64,000 nt of DNA, taken from contig JANVCC010000010.1 of assembly GCA_025345505.1 (NCBI GenBank), positions 45,271,738-45,335,737 on the forward strand, written 5' to 3'. The stretch's first letter is position 1; every line of letters begins with the position of its first letter. The notes under the pieces were generated by a model. The model was not told the origin of the DNA and did no database searches. It was given only the letters and a program-made list of their open reading frames with translations. The position numbers and the translations under genes are program-made. Of this stretch, positions 46,229 through 59,521 are shown one piece after another. Source of the stretch: Todiramphus chloris collaris. Lineage: Eukaryota > Chordata > Aves > Coraciiformes > Alcedinidae.

Positions 46229-49200
46229 CTGCTAGAGATGACTTGGAAATATTTGGTATGTAAACTAATCACTGGAAACTTCTAATTACAGAAAGAAGCA
46301 TACAAATTTTAAGGTTGCTTCATAAAGGTCTCATAACTGACTCCCCTTAATACATCAAAAATTATCCAAACACAGTCCTAAACAAAGAAACACAGTTAGC
46401 TCATTTTTATGCTGAAAGTAGAATTTGACCAAGTTTTTAACCGAATGACAAAGCTAACTTTGACTAGGTTAATGACTTAAAATATCTTGGTAATTTGTCT
46501 CTCAGAACAACAATCTCCTCTATCTCCCACTCTGAACCATCACTTAAAGCAATATTGTTAAAATTGTAAGAGACAGGGTTTTAACAAAAACTTTTAATTT
46601 GTGCATACATACACAATGTGTTACAAAAGCTTTGTATGCACGGCTTAGCTTTTCATTTGTTTTCCCAGTATGCACACTGCCCATGAATTTTAACACTTTA
46701 AATAATCTTTAGGTCATTGATTTCTCAGCCAGCTGATGTAATGTAACCTGTCTTATGTGCAATCAGAAGTACAAAGAGCATTCAGATCTTCACTTTTGGC
46801 ACATCGCTTTCAAAAGGTGTCATCCAGAGAAAGGAGTCCTGTTTACCATGCCTCACTGATGGCACAAAGAAAGACACTAGGAAAAGATAATTTTTTAATT
46901 AATTTGTTCATTGCCCAGTTACAGCAAACAAATTATTATTTAGCACCTGAGCATTTCAGAACAGGTCTGAACAACCTATTATCAGTCAGAAAATGATCAT
47001 AACAGATGGCATCAATATAGGCAGTCTATTGACAATTTATTTTTTACCAGTACAGGTTCCCAAAGGCATCCTAGCTGAGAAGATCAAAGAGGTTTTAAAT
47101 TCAGTAGATAAGCAGCTATGGTTAAAACTGAAGTATGTCTTCTGGAATCATTAAAAAAAAAACCAGACACACACCTTTTGGAGGTTGAATTCCAGTCAAA
47201 GTATTAATATATTGTTGGTTTTCATTAACATGATACCTTTAAAAAAAATAACCAACAAACCAGGTGAAAGAGTTAAGAGGAGTTAACTCTTCTCTTTTGA
47301 ACCTGACAATTAATATACTGAGTTCTAAGATATTATTTGAGTTCACACTACAGGTTAAAAAAAAATGTATAAACATTGCCTAGTAATTCCTTGTGTCAAC
47401 TATGACCCTGACTCACAGTAAACATTTTACTCAACATTACATAATATGTACAAAACAATTACTATATATAGCCATGAAATATTTGGTAAACTATTTAAGT
47501 ACACAAAAGTTGCCACTCAATGAAAGTGACTCTCAGAACCACTTCCAGGAAATCAAGGTAATAGTTTAAATCTGGTTTTCTGTACATTAATTCAAAGTAT
47601 TTTTATGTAATATTCTCTTCATTACATGAAGATACCATTGTTAAAAAAATGTTTATTGCATGTTGTTCACATTTAAATCATTGTCTTTATCACTGCTATG
47701 CTAGTCTATGATTATTTGAAGAATTCTGTATTGTTCTTTGGATCACACAGACTGCTTACCATAAAACTAACTTCATATGAATCATCATACAAGAGGGCTA
47801 TTTGACTTTCAGGGACAAAGAGTCTCATAATTTAAGCTATCATTTTCAGAATTGCAGTTTAAATAGTACAAAATGAATATTAAAAACTTCATCCTGTTCT
47901 ATTAGAACCAATCATACTTTACCAATTATTGTTCAGAGATTTTTAAACCTAAAATATGTAAAGCTCTATAATAAATACAGCACTGAAGGCCTGATCTTGG
48001 TACAATCACTATGATTAAAAATTATAGAGAATCTTCTCACTGTAAGATTATATTTCCAAGTCCTTATAGTTTACCAGAATTCCAGTATTTGAACTTACAT
48101 TTTCCACAGTAGTTATTGACTTCAGTAGACAGTTTTATGCCTTTGTATTATAACATTTTCTTAAAGGTAAGGTAAAAGCAATTGTTTTCTTCTTTAAAAG
48201 TCCATGATTTTTTATTCAAACAATCCTAGCATTGATGTGAATCAAGGAAATAATATTAAATCTTTCTACAAGTGTGGCTTTTCAGTCCGAAGTGTCATTT
48301 TGTCGCATTGGTAAATAGTCCCTTGTTATTTTTTTTTTATATTCTCCATATTTCAACTAATTGCGTTTTAATTCCCCAGAGAATGAAGCAGAATGAACAA
48401 TGTTAAAATCTCTCTCTGTGTCTCCATCTTGAAAAGAATTGAGCTATAAAAAAAAAAAAAAAAAATTACAGATGTAATTACTCTTACGTGGTGAATTAAT
48501 AGGAAAGATTTGCAAAAACAATATTATATTCAGCAGCTAAGAATATAATGATAAAGATCTCTCTGTCTGACAGACAAATACAGTATTTGAAAATGTCCAC
48601 AAAGATCTGTCTGCCAAACAAAAGCTTAGTTCTTTGTAATAGAAGCAGAGAAACTGAAATTAATTATGTCTATAAAAACCTTATTGAATTATACAGAGCA
48701 ATATCAAACTATTTGACACAGAGCTCAATTTACACTTAACATGTAGGAAGGCCATTCATTATCATACAAATAAGTTGTCCAAAGTCATTCTGTCTTTGAC
48801 TTAATGGTTTGTTGTAATGTCTATAAAAATTTTTGCCACTGCTTATGTATTATTATTGAAAGAAAAAGTAGTTCTGTGTATTTAAAAACAACATTTCATT
48901 ATTAAGACTTGTAACACCAAAATAAATTCACAGATATATCAGAACAAGTTACTTTGTTCTTATAAAGCCATTTAATTGAAATTAATTGCCCAAACACTAC
49001 TTTCATTCCTCCCTTTTGAGTCACAGTATATTGCTACTGAAAAATATGAATTCCTCAGGTCTAAATGCTAGAAAAAAAAAATCTTCAATTTCTTCACGCT
49101 TTATTATTAATAATATGATATTTTCTGTAAGTCAAAAGGAAAACACTTGTTTGTCAGGTGAGTATCTTACTTTCATCCTGAAGAAACTGCAGAATCCCCT

Positions 49201-51019
49201 GTTTGTCTCTATAGTTTCAATCTTGTCACAGACTAGAAATCCAGGTATCATTTTGTATACCTTGTTGCTCTAGACTTCTATTTTTTGCTTATTTGGCAGT
49301 TATTACCATTTCTGTCAAAACTTTGAATAGTTCACCAAACAACTTGAATTCTAACACATATTAAGGCATGATATAAAAACATTTTTTAAATATCACCTTG
49401 GCTTGCCTAGCAAATTCATTCGTAGGTCTAACCTAGCAAGCTTTTTTTCTTTTTACTACTTCTATACAAATATATGCAGTATTTCTGTCAGTGTAACTGT
49501 GTCAGCTGAAGACCTTGGTTACTGTAATTTTTTACACCACATAACACATCAGTTGTTCTTATTACCATATGTCTCAAAAAAACCCTGCATCTGTCAAATC
49601 CATCTCTAGGCTTTGCAATGACATTACAACAATGCACTGCTATTAGAACATCTTGTCATAAAGCAAGTCACTGCTAACTGAATGGTAATTTGTACAGGAA
49701 TAACCCTATGTGTCATAGATCACTTCTGAGTGACCAGTGAATAAATACATAGTTGTATGTAATGGAAAACGTTGTTACACTCTTACCTTTTTCCACTCCT
49801 TACCCTTCCTATTTCTTCTCTACCCTTCCCCCACATACGCACATTTAGATTAAATCAATGGCTTCCATTTAACCAAGAGAGATGTTTCTAGGAATGTTGC
49901 TTTAAGGAATACCTATGTATGTGTGTAAGTGTAACAAATCAAGACCTCACAGATTACTGTGTCACAATCACAGAAAATAAAGATAGAAAAAAAAAAAAAA
50001 AATGGTTTGAGGTATGTATATACTGGATTTAGAGATACAATAGAAATTATATACTGTTATCTTTCAAAGTTTCCCAAGTGACTACATATGCATCCACGAC
50101 AGTGCTTGTAAAACTCTATCAAAGAAATGCAGAGATCAGTCTTTAAAACAAATTTAGTGACACTGGAACACAAACAAAAAGAGGGTCCTCACTGGACTAA
50201 CATTTCTAAGTGTGATTTTCTTTGGTAGGGTCATTCCATTCACTACTTCCTGAACTCTCCCATCAGCTGTATCAAAAGCTATGTATATGCCTGCATATTT
50301 TATATAATCTCTAATCTTCTCTAGTGGAAGCACAGACAACGTTCTCCAAGGTGTCAGTGTTGGTTTTTAAACACTTGCCCAGAAATGTGACCAATCTGGT
50401 TCAAGAGGATGATTTTCTTTTTCCTTGAGAAGTCCACTATACAAAAAAATCTGAATGTCAGAGTCCCATTAACCCTCCTCATCCTTCAAACATTTTTTTA
50501 TCATTGCTCACCTTATCCACTGTATCAGAAAAAGGTTAACTTAAAACTTTAACAAGACATATTTTCTGAAACTGAAGAATAACAGGTAATAGATTACTAT
50601 TCCTAGTTGAGATTGCTGAGCATTCAGTTATGGGAACAAAGACTCAGAGTATATTATTTGTGTCCTTTCCACTCTAAATCCTCTTGAAATTAAATTAAAT
50701 CAAACTGTAGGCCAACCTTTACGTAACTAGTTTTCATTCCATTCTGTGATTCTCCCAGATAGACAACATCTCAGCAAAATACAGGCAACCTTGGTTTTTG
50801 CTTTAGAAGAAGGAAAGTGGAAGGGGTGTAGTCACTTTGGCTGTCTAACAGTGAGATGAATAAAGTTTTGCAATTTGTAAAGAAAGACTTGGAACTGACA
50901 CATTTGAAATATGAGTTTCCATATAGTGATTACAGTTTTAGGAAACCAAGTGGCTATAAAAGGTGAAGGAGGTGTGGGGTGAACAACCAGCACAGAAAAA
51001 CCAACAACAAGCTATGAGC

Positions 51020-51046
51020 CTTTAAAAAGAGAATACTCTTTTAAAG
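51020..51046. repeat. Short A/T-rich hairpin
   Basis: CTTTAAAAAGAG and CTCTTTTAAAG pair with a single bulged A around loop AATA. It is followed by another AAAGAGGATACT copy, so the area has slipped or duplicated. Confidence 0.7.
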
Positions 51047-54000
51047 AGGATACTGTTTAAAGAAAGTTTACTATGGCCAGCTGAAACTATTGTCTCTTGT
51101 TTCTAAATACTTTCATTTTGGTTTTTTTACATGCATAGCACTGTTACACATTAAAAATCCTGCAATGTGAGGCCTCCTTCCTGCATGATCCATAGCTTGC
51201 GGTATGAAGCTTTCAGTGGGCAGAATATCCTTTGCACAGGACCAGAAAGGTGACCAGTGGACAGTAAGTACATCAGCTCTCTCTGCTGTCCTAAATACCA
51301 CAATACCTAGGCTCAGGGAATCATTCTGTGGATTGCAGTGTGCTGTATAAACTTTGCTTATAACCCATACAAATAAAAGGTCATCTATTATTTACTTCGA
51401 CTCAGAAGGATGAATAGTAACACCACACATTCCTTGCTGATGTATTTACTGTTTTTCTGCTCATTTACTGCTTTAGAAGGACTTTCCTTAATTTCTTTAG
51501 TTTTCTATAAATGCCTGTTAATATGTTAGAAAGTATTTCATTAACTATTAACCATCTGGGAATGAAAAAGATGCTCCACTTGGGTTAACAGGAAACAAGT
51601 CACTTTTCTTCTTGTAAATTTGAAAATCTTACATTTAATCTAAACCAGACTGTTCTTTGCTTAGAAAACAAATAATTCTTCATAGAATTCCACAAGTACA
51701 CACATTTGTGGAGGTAACTTGAAAATTTATTTCTCTAATATTTCTACAATTATTTTGCATTTAACTTTGTAATTGCACGTATCTTTGTTAAATATTTCTT
51801 CATTATTTTGTAGCATCTAGAGTATCAAGTCAAAGTTATATATCGGTGCTCTTTGTAAATATTTTTCCTTTCTGCTTTCCCTTGTTCTAAATAATATATA
51901 TTTTTTTTTTAAATCTATTCAAATGTTGTAGAAATTAGCATTTTACTGATACACTGCCATGGTAAATTTGAACTGGAGATAAAATAACTCTAGCCATGTC
52001 TAAGGGACTGAAAAAAAAATTTAAATCACAATTTTGCCTCAAACTTGAACTTCCCATAATTATTTAATTATTCTAATTAGTTCTCATGTGTGCTGCCAGC
52101 ATACGCCTGGGGGATAGTCAAGCACATAAAGCAATTTTCCATTGGTAACAGGCATAAACACAATGTTTTGCAGCTCTATAAAGAAGCAGACTACTTATCA
52201 ATGTAAAAATCAAGATTGTATGTGTGTATGAAAAGATATGACTCTTATTTGTTAAACAAATTTAGTATTCTTTATAAAAGAGATAATAGCTCCACTTTCA
52301 CTTCCTATGCTTGATCCTGTTTACACAGCAAACCCTGACAGCTGTAAGGTGCAGTCATAGCAAAAGTAATTTTTGGTTTCTATTGTCCAAGAATGAAATA
52401 CTTTCAGTATACTTGAAATATATATCTCCTTTCATATACATATAGGTCTCTATTGAGTAAGTTCGAACCACAACGTTCTTCCCAAACAAGCTAAACTGAA
52501 GCAGAGTTTTCATGGTTTCAGCAGAAACCTTCCAGATGGAAAAGTATTGTCCTATTTCTATTTTATATGGTGTACTTTTGTTAAACTTACCCTGAGAAAG
52601 TCAATTGAATATAACAAAATAATCATCCAGATTATTGTTTATAATATAATATTTTATCTCAAATACCTACAGTTCAGTAAATATTTATAACCTTAACCTC
52701 ATAATTGAAAGTGTAGAGCAATATTAATAAAAGCATGACTAACTGGGTCATCCAGAAATACGTGCAACTTCAGTAGCAAAAATTATTTTTTTTGCATAGG
52801 AAATATGTAACATAAACAAAACTGCTTTGAGCAACTGCAGCATGGATAGATCTGCCTTTTAAATTAAGTTGTACAGCCTTTTTAAGATTTTTGCTAGACA
52901 AAAGACAGATAAGATCTACATGTTGTTAGTTTATTTTCCTTTGTGATGCTTTCTGAATATCACTTCCATTTGTCTCATGGGTAAATACTTGGTGTATGAA
53001 ACAGCAATTCAGCAACTAGCCAGGGTTCAGAAAGAACTTCAGTTTAATTTTCAAGCTATACATCAGTTTATTGCTTTAAAAGTATCTGAAGTATTGAATT
53101 TCAAGATAATCTTGTTCCAGCTGAGCTGTCATATAGAGCTATGTATCATGATATAATATAGCAAAATTAAATATAACCACTCTGAGCTTATACAAAACAT
53201 CAACTGAAGCTAAAGTGTAAACATGTAAAATATTGACTGCATTTTAGCTATCATTTAAACTGTTTTCCTCTCTCTCCTTCAGAACAGTATATCTGAAAAC
53301 TCTCACTTTGATTAACTGGAAATAAAAGTATTTAAAAGTGTAACCTAAACCAGATGGCTGTGAAAATGACTGAAAACCAGTAGAAAGATGTATCAATCAC
53401 AAAGATATTGTCAATTATTCACTTTAACAGCCTATGCCAATTTGGCATTTTTTCCAAACAGATTTCAATTAGAAAGTTACTACATACATATTGAGACAGC
53501 AGGGCAGACCAAGCCCATCCAGTGTTCTTTCCTCTCCTGCCAAAAAGTAGTGAGAAAAATCTCTCCTGTCCTCTTCATTTGGAGCAACAAGGCTCCATTT
53601 CTGTTGTCCTTCTCACAGTTCTTGTGGTCAGAGCTCTTCCTGTAGTTTCAATCTACTTCAGCTATTTACTTTTGCGTTTCAGGAAAATTTTAAATGAAGG
53701 CTGGATTAAACTAGTATGGTTAAGTCTTGGCCAGAAGAATAGTTGCTGGTTTTGGCCTTTGTTGGAGTACAGCTTCAGAGAAGTTGGTAAATTATCAGCA
53801 TTGGGAGTTTGACAAAATAATATAATATTTTAGGAACATTGACAGAGAATGGTGACCCTGCTTTCCTGAGAAGCAACAGGTTAGTGATGGAAAGATAAAT
53901 TATAAAATTTATGTCAATTAATAATTTAATTCTAATTTAAATCACAACAGTAAAAGTTTGCATATTCATCAATTAATATTTTAACATAATAACTGATATA

Positions 54001-55574
54001 CCTGGAGAATTTTGCAAATGTGAAAATAAAATGTAAGAGATACATGTAAAGGGATGGTTCTTCCAAATCTTTCCCAAGATTGCTGTTTCTAGTCCTCATA
54101 ATACCCTACTCCTGACAGGATGTGCTAAGATGGACAAGGTGAACAACTGATTTGAGTTTAGCAATCTAGCCTCTAAACAAAAGCTATGTGATTTCTGCTT
54201 CAGTGATCTCCTGACTCTGACTAAAAGAAACATGGATAATTGGGCTCTTTTTTGTCTTCTAGTGAGACAAATGATACCACAGGCAGCAATTCCAATTTTT
54301 GACACCAAAAATCACTCATTTTTACAATAGTTACTGAAACTTATTTGGATGTAGCCAGGAGAGTATAATTGCTGCACATTCTGTGTGAAAAATTGTGTTT
54401 CTCTTCATTATCATCTAAACTCATTCTGTCCTTTTCTCTGTGTGGCTCTTGAACTCTTCAAAAGAATTTTACTGCTAATCTCTGCCAATCTAAGTCAAAT
54501 TTCATCTACTGCTCTGAAATGTTTCCTGGTGAAAAGTACAAAAAAGATCTCTTCAACCATGCTCAAGCTTAATGGGATAGTGAGCTCACTAAAAGTACAA
54601 GATCTGTGAAGTCACTAGTGATAATACCTGGGTGAATCATCACAATTTGCTTAGGGACTGCCAAAATCAAGATACTATCATGAAATCTGAAGGAACAAAA
54701 ACAACTACTGAAGTCTGTATCTATCCTGCACACATTAAAGGCTTTAGGTGAAAGAGAAAGCACAGTGTGTACTGAACAAGATAGTGGGTAAAATCTCATC
54801 CACAAATATCTAAACTGATTGTGAACCATATAGATGTCAAAAAGATGCATGCTTCTCCAGTTTTGTAAACTGGATTTTGAGTGGTATGTGTTGAGACAAG
54901 ACAAGACACATTATTTTTTCTTCTTGTCAGAGAAGAGAAACAAATAAATGTCAGGTACAGACCCGATATATATCGTATGTTACTCATACTTGAGGCATCA
55001 AGATATGGGATTCCACTTATATAGAGATATGAGATATCAAGATATTGGAGCTGGAATCTGCTTTTGGCCAGCACTATATTTGAGGTAATTAGCTTCTAAA
55101 TTACTTGATAAGCTGGTGCTTCAAAAATTTTAATTATATTGATTCTTTTGAATTAGCCAAATAGTGATTTTTTAATACAGAAGGGGAAAAAAAAGAAAAT
55201 ATACAGTTTGCCTTATAGCTGACAAATAATACAAAACTGGGCCTCAGGGATTTTTTTTATTAATTTCTTTAAGTGGCCTGCATTTTCCAGCAATAAAATT
55301 AGATATGAGTCAGGATTATAGATAGAGTCGATTTATTGTCTTTCTTACTGACAACTTAAGTCTAATTCCATTAATGAGGAAATTTTTTTTATTTTAAGGG
55401 CAGAATAGCTACCAACATGTGACAGAAGGCTTACTAGTGAAATGTGTTGTGTCACCAGTGTCAGTAACTTCCTATTATAATCTCTGAAATGCATGATTAT
55501 TTTGACTGTCTTTAAATTAATAACATGCTGTTTGTCAGTTTGATGGGACCTTAATTAGCATAAGAGAATCACCG

Positions 55575-55613
55575 AATTTCATTCCTCTTAAATGAAATTA
55601 AGATATCTTAATT
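55575..55613. repeat. Overlapping inverted repeat and 18-bp perfect palindrome
   Basis: AATTTCATT (55575-55583) pairs with AATGAAATT (55591-55599). Overlapping it, AATTAAGATATCTTAATT (55596-55613) is a perfect 18-bp palindrome. The TTAATTAAG next to it is homeodomain-like. No transposon ends are seen. Confidence 0.85.
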
Positions 55614-58600
55614 AAGAAGGAAACTTGGCATTATCAGTGTCAAACACTTTTAAAATCTGCTATCTTCAGATTCTCAGAGTCAATTTAGGATTCATGTGTC
55701 CTTCATGGCATAAAATTATTACGCAAATTGAATTTCTGCCCCTGTAGATCTTCTGAAAAACACAGATGAGTAAGAGGAAAATCTCACATAGAAGTACACA
55801 GGTATACATACAACATGGCTACTGACTTCAAGAAAATCTTACATTTAACTTAGATGTATAAACTAACATCTACACATGGAGTGATGATACCATATTTGGT
55901 TCTTTAGGGCAAATTAGAGAAGATTAAATGTTTGTTAAGGAAATGCAATGGCTGCAAGCTGTAAGTAAGCATGAAAAATGAAGCTCTTAAAAGTTTTTGT
56001 GTTGTACATCACATACACAAGACCACATCTTTAGATTTTTATATTTCGGAGGATTTTTTTATTCCCACCAAACAAGGAAAGCATATAATCTTGTTGTTAA
56101 CACTTCTCACCACTGATTTATGTGTATACATATGCAACAACATCAGCATCCACATCATTTGCATAGGCAACACTCACAGCCCAGACAGGAATTCTCCATA
56201 GGTTTGTGAAAATAATTTTTTAAATGTGCAATAATCATACAATTTGATCTGTATTTGGATTATGCTCTTCTTCAAAAATATCTAGCAGATGTGGATGCTA
56301 TTGCCTAGAAAATGGTTATCACCTTGTTGCAACATATTTGTACACACAACCCTCTAAGCTGTGTGATGATAACCCCCAGCTTCCATCATCACCATCAAAC
56401 TGATTTGTCAAACAAGCATCTTAAGTGAAGCTTTTGTTGGTGGGAAGGAGTTTGAAAGTTTTCAGTTTTACTCTGGTGTTAGGTACTGACTAATCAGGAG
56501 GTCTGGGATTGTGTTGTAGCCTGTCTATGTCCTATGGGGTGTTTGCTTAAATTAAATAAGGTCATCCATCTGCTGGCTTGTTTAAAACTGAAGATTCTTT
56601 TGTATTATATTGAGTGGCAAAGATACTTAATGTCACAAGTCCCAAAATATGAGACATTCTAATTATGGTATTAATAGGAGATTGTATGCTAACATTGCAA
56701 TGTAGTACAGCTGAGCTCTTCAAGTATGTAAAAAAAAAATTCACCATATTGGGCCATAATCACACCAATAAATACTACATTCCCTATGTGATTTAGAACT
56801 GGCTTTTTCCATTTACAGCTAGACCTGCATGATGAATTAACTGAAGGATCTGCTACAATTTGTGTGTCCTTGTTATTTTGACAGACCTTGTTCTTCCTTC
56901 TTATCCAAGCAGAAAAAATACTGGATAACTGTTCTGCAGAGATAACCAGTTACTGCATGTAGATATTCCATAAACATTCTTCATACTATAGGAAAAAAAA
57001 AAATGACCTCTTATTGATAAGGCAATGTTTAGGGGAAAAAAATGAGCAGAATGTATAGAAATATGTCATGTCAGACAAAAGTCTTTCAGTTTTAAGAACA
57101 GAATACCTAGAAATTACTCTGTGCTAGTATAAATATACATATAAATGTACTCTCACACCCAGATTTGAACAAAGGCCTGGGTTTTTTGTTTACTTGTTTA
57201 AGAAAACAAAACCAAAAACAACACACAACAAAACACCTAAAATAGATATATTTTTTTGACTGATGATGCAGTACTGATAACAACATAGAGTGTTTAAGTC
57301 ACGAATATTATTTGCTTCAACGCTTCCTGTGGAAGGAGTACTGAGACAGGATGTGCATGGAGGAGGTAAGGGAAGAATTTTGTCATGTCATACACTCCTT
57401 TTGAGTATCGCATACATCCACACCAAGTGTATTTGGGTTGCTAAATGCATTTTCTTCTAAAAACTCACTTTTTCCAAAAATGCACATCCTGTCTCGGAAA
57501 ATGTAACTTAATATTATTTGTCTTAACTCAAGCATTTAATTCATACCTGGGTGTATCTATGTATTTATTATCTCCTTTAGAATAGATACATGTATTTATT
57601 ATGACAGCTATAAACTACACTTACGTTCTGTTTTCATTTCCATCTTCATTGAAAATTGTCCCTTATATTCACAGAAAAACAAGCTTTTTTAAAGTTGTAA
57701 TGGAAAGAAGAGGAAAATAAAAAGAAAAGCCAAATTAAAAATATAAAAAATGTACTCCTTTATACACGTGTATTCTATTGAAGAACAAAAAAGTCTATAG
57801 ATAATCTAAACACATTTTGTGGATGTAAATTCTCATGTGTGAAAGCTCTAGCATGCAAAATCGTATATACAAATATAGACTCCAATGGAACTAAGTGCTA
57901 CATTATCTGCAAACAGTGAATTTCAATGACTATTAAACAATCAGTCATGATAAAGCATAAACTAGAAAAAAAAGTTAATGGAAGTCCATTTTCTTGAGGG
58001 CCCTCAGGCAGACCCATAGGTCCAGTTACAGTCTTCGTGCTCAGAAATGAGAAGGGATTTTTTGCTCAGCCAGTGTGTTTGCTGTGATTTACAATGCCCC
58101 AGAGAAGGTTTATGAGGAAAAGTAGCAGGCAGGCATTAGAAAGAGTAAGGAGGCTAACACCACCTTTCCTGCACTCTGATATGGAAGGTGCCTTTACCTG
58201 CTCTTCCAAAGAATACAGCTTTGCTTTGCCCTCCATTCAGGTCAGTGATTACACCACAGAGCGTGGCACCCAATCTGTAAGGATCTGAAGGGCCCCAGAA
58301 GACAGTATTTTTCACAAAATGACGTTAGTATAGTTGAGGTCATTACATACATTTAAAACTGACAAGATTCATATAGGTGTTCTACTAAACCTTCTGGTAT
58401 TCCTGTTGTCATCTCTCTCCAGTTCTATTATGTTTCAGAAAATAAAATCAAAGTAAAACTCTGTCGTTCTGAGAATCATTCAAATTGCTGAAAATCTTTG
58501 ACATCTAGCAATATGAAGATTTGTTACATATATTTACTATACTAACTCTCTTAAGTAGACCACTCCTTTGTGGAGAAGTTACGGCTAACAAATTTGAGCA

Positions 58601-59506
58601 TCAACTGCTAGTTTTCCACAAAACCCGGGTGTTCCCTCACTGTTCTGAGACTTTCAGAGCCCCTTGGTCTCACCTATAAAATTGCTATTGCTGCTATGCT
58701 ATAATTTCCCATATATCTGTGAAAACACCATCAGTAAATGTTCAAGAGGGCAATATTCTTTAGAAAGATTCCCAGTGGATCCATCACTCTAACTTAGTGC
58801 CATTCTGACCTCACAAAAGGACATGAAAAAGTACTGTGGAATGACTGTACCTTTATTTTATAACCCGAGGGTTTGTGTAATAATATAACATCAGGTAGCT
58901 GGAGCTACTTGCTTACTTGCAGAAGGACAGACATTTAATTGTCACTTTTTCTTCCTCATCTCTATTTATTTTGGTTGATTTCTGAAAATTTGCATTAAGC
59001 TAATTAGATCTTCTAGTCTTTGCTCAGTTAAAACTCATATCCACTTTACATGGTCATTTAAGAGTCCTGTACTGAAAATCAACATAAGATAAACACATAC
59101 ATCCAAACATAAATGCTTTAGATGTGTTTCTTCCAATCTTAACAAAATAATTCTGCTCACAATTGGTTTCAGTGGGAAAACATATGGAATGATGCAGATG
59201 CACGTTCATGCATTTAAGAGCTTCTATGTCACTCCTCATTAAGATGACATTATGTAGTATTTTATCAAGCAAGTTATTTAATAGGTACGGACAGTTTGTG
59301 ATGTCTGTTGTCAATCAAAGATAATCTGCAATATCTACTTCCCTCATGTCGTATCTGAGAATATTGTGGGCTGTTCTTATTTTTAGTCTCACAAAATACA
59401 GCTACTGAAAATTATACAAAACAATATCCAAAAACTTACATTAATTCATTTAATAAGTTCTAAAGCAAATGGCACATCTTGTTTTTAGAAAAGGACACAT
59501 GTTTAC

Positions 59507-59521
59507 GGGGGGGGGGGGGGG
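59507..59521 (+). repeat. G15 homopolymer
   Basis: Fifteen consecutive G after TTTAC, followed by AAGCAGC. This is unusual in such AT-rich DNA. The true length may be misread by sequencing. Confidence 0.9.
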
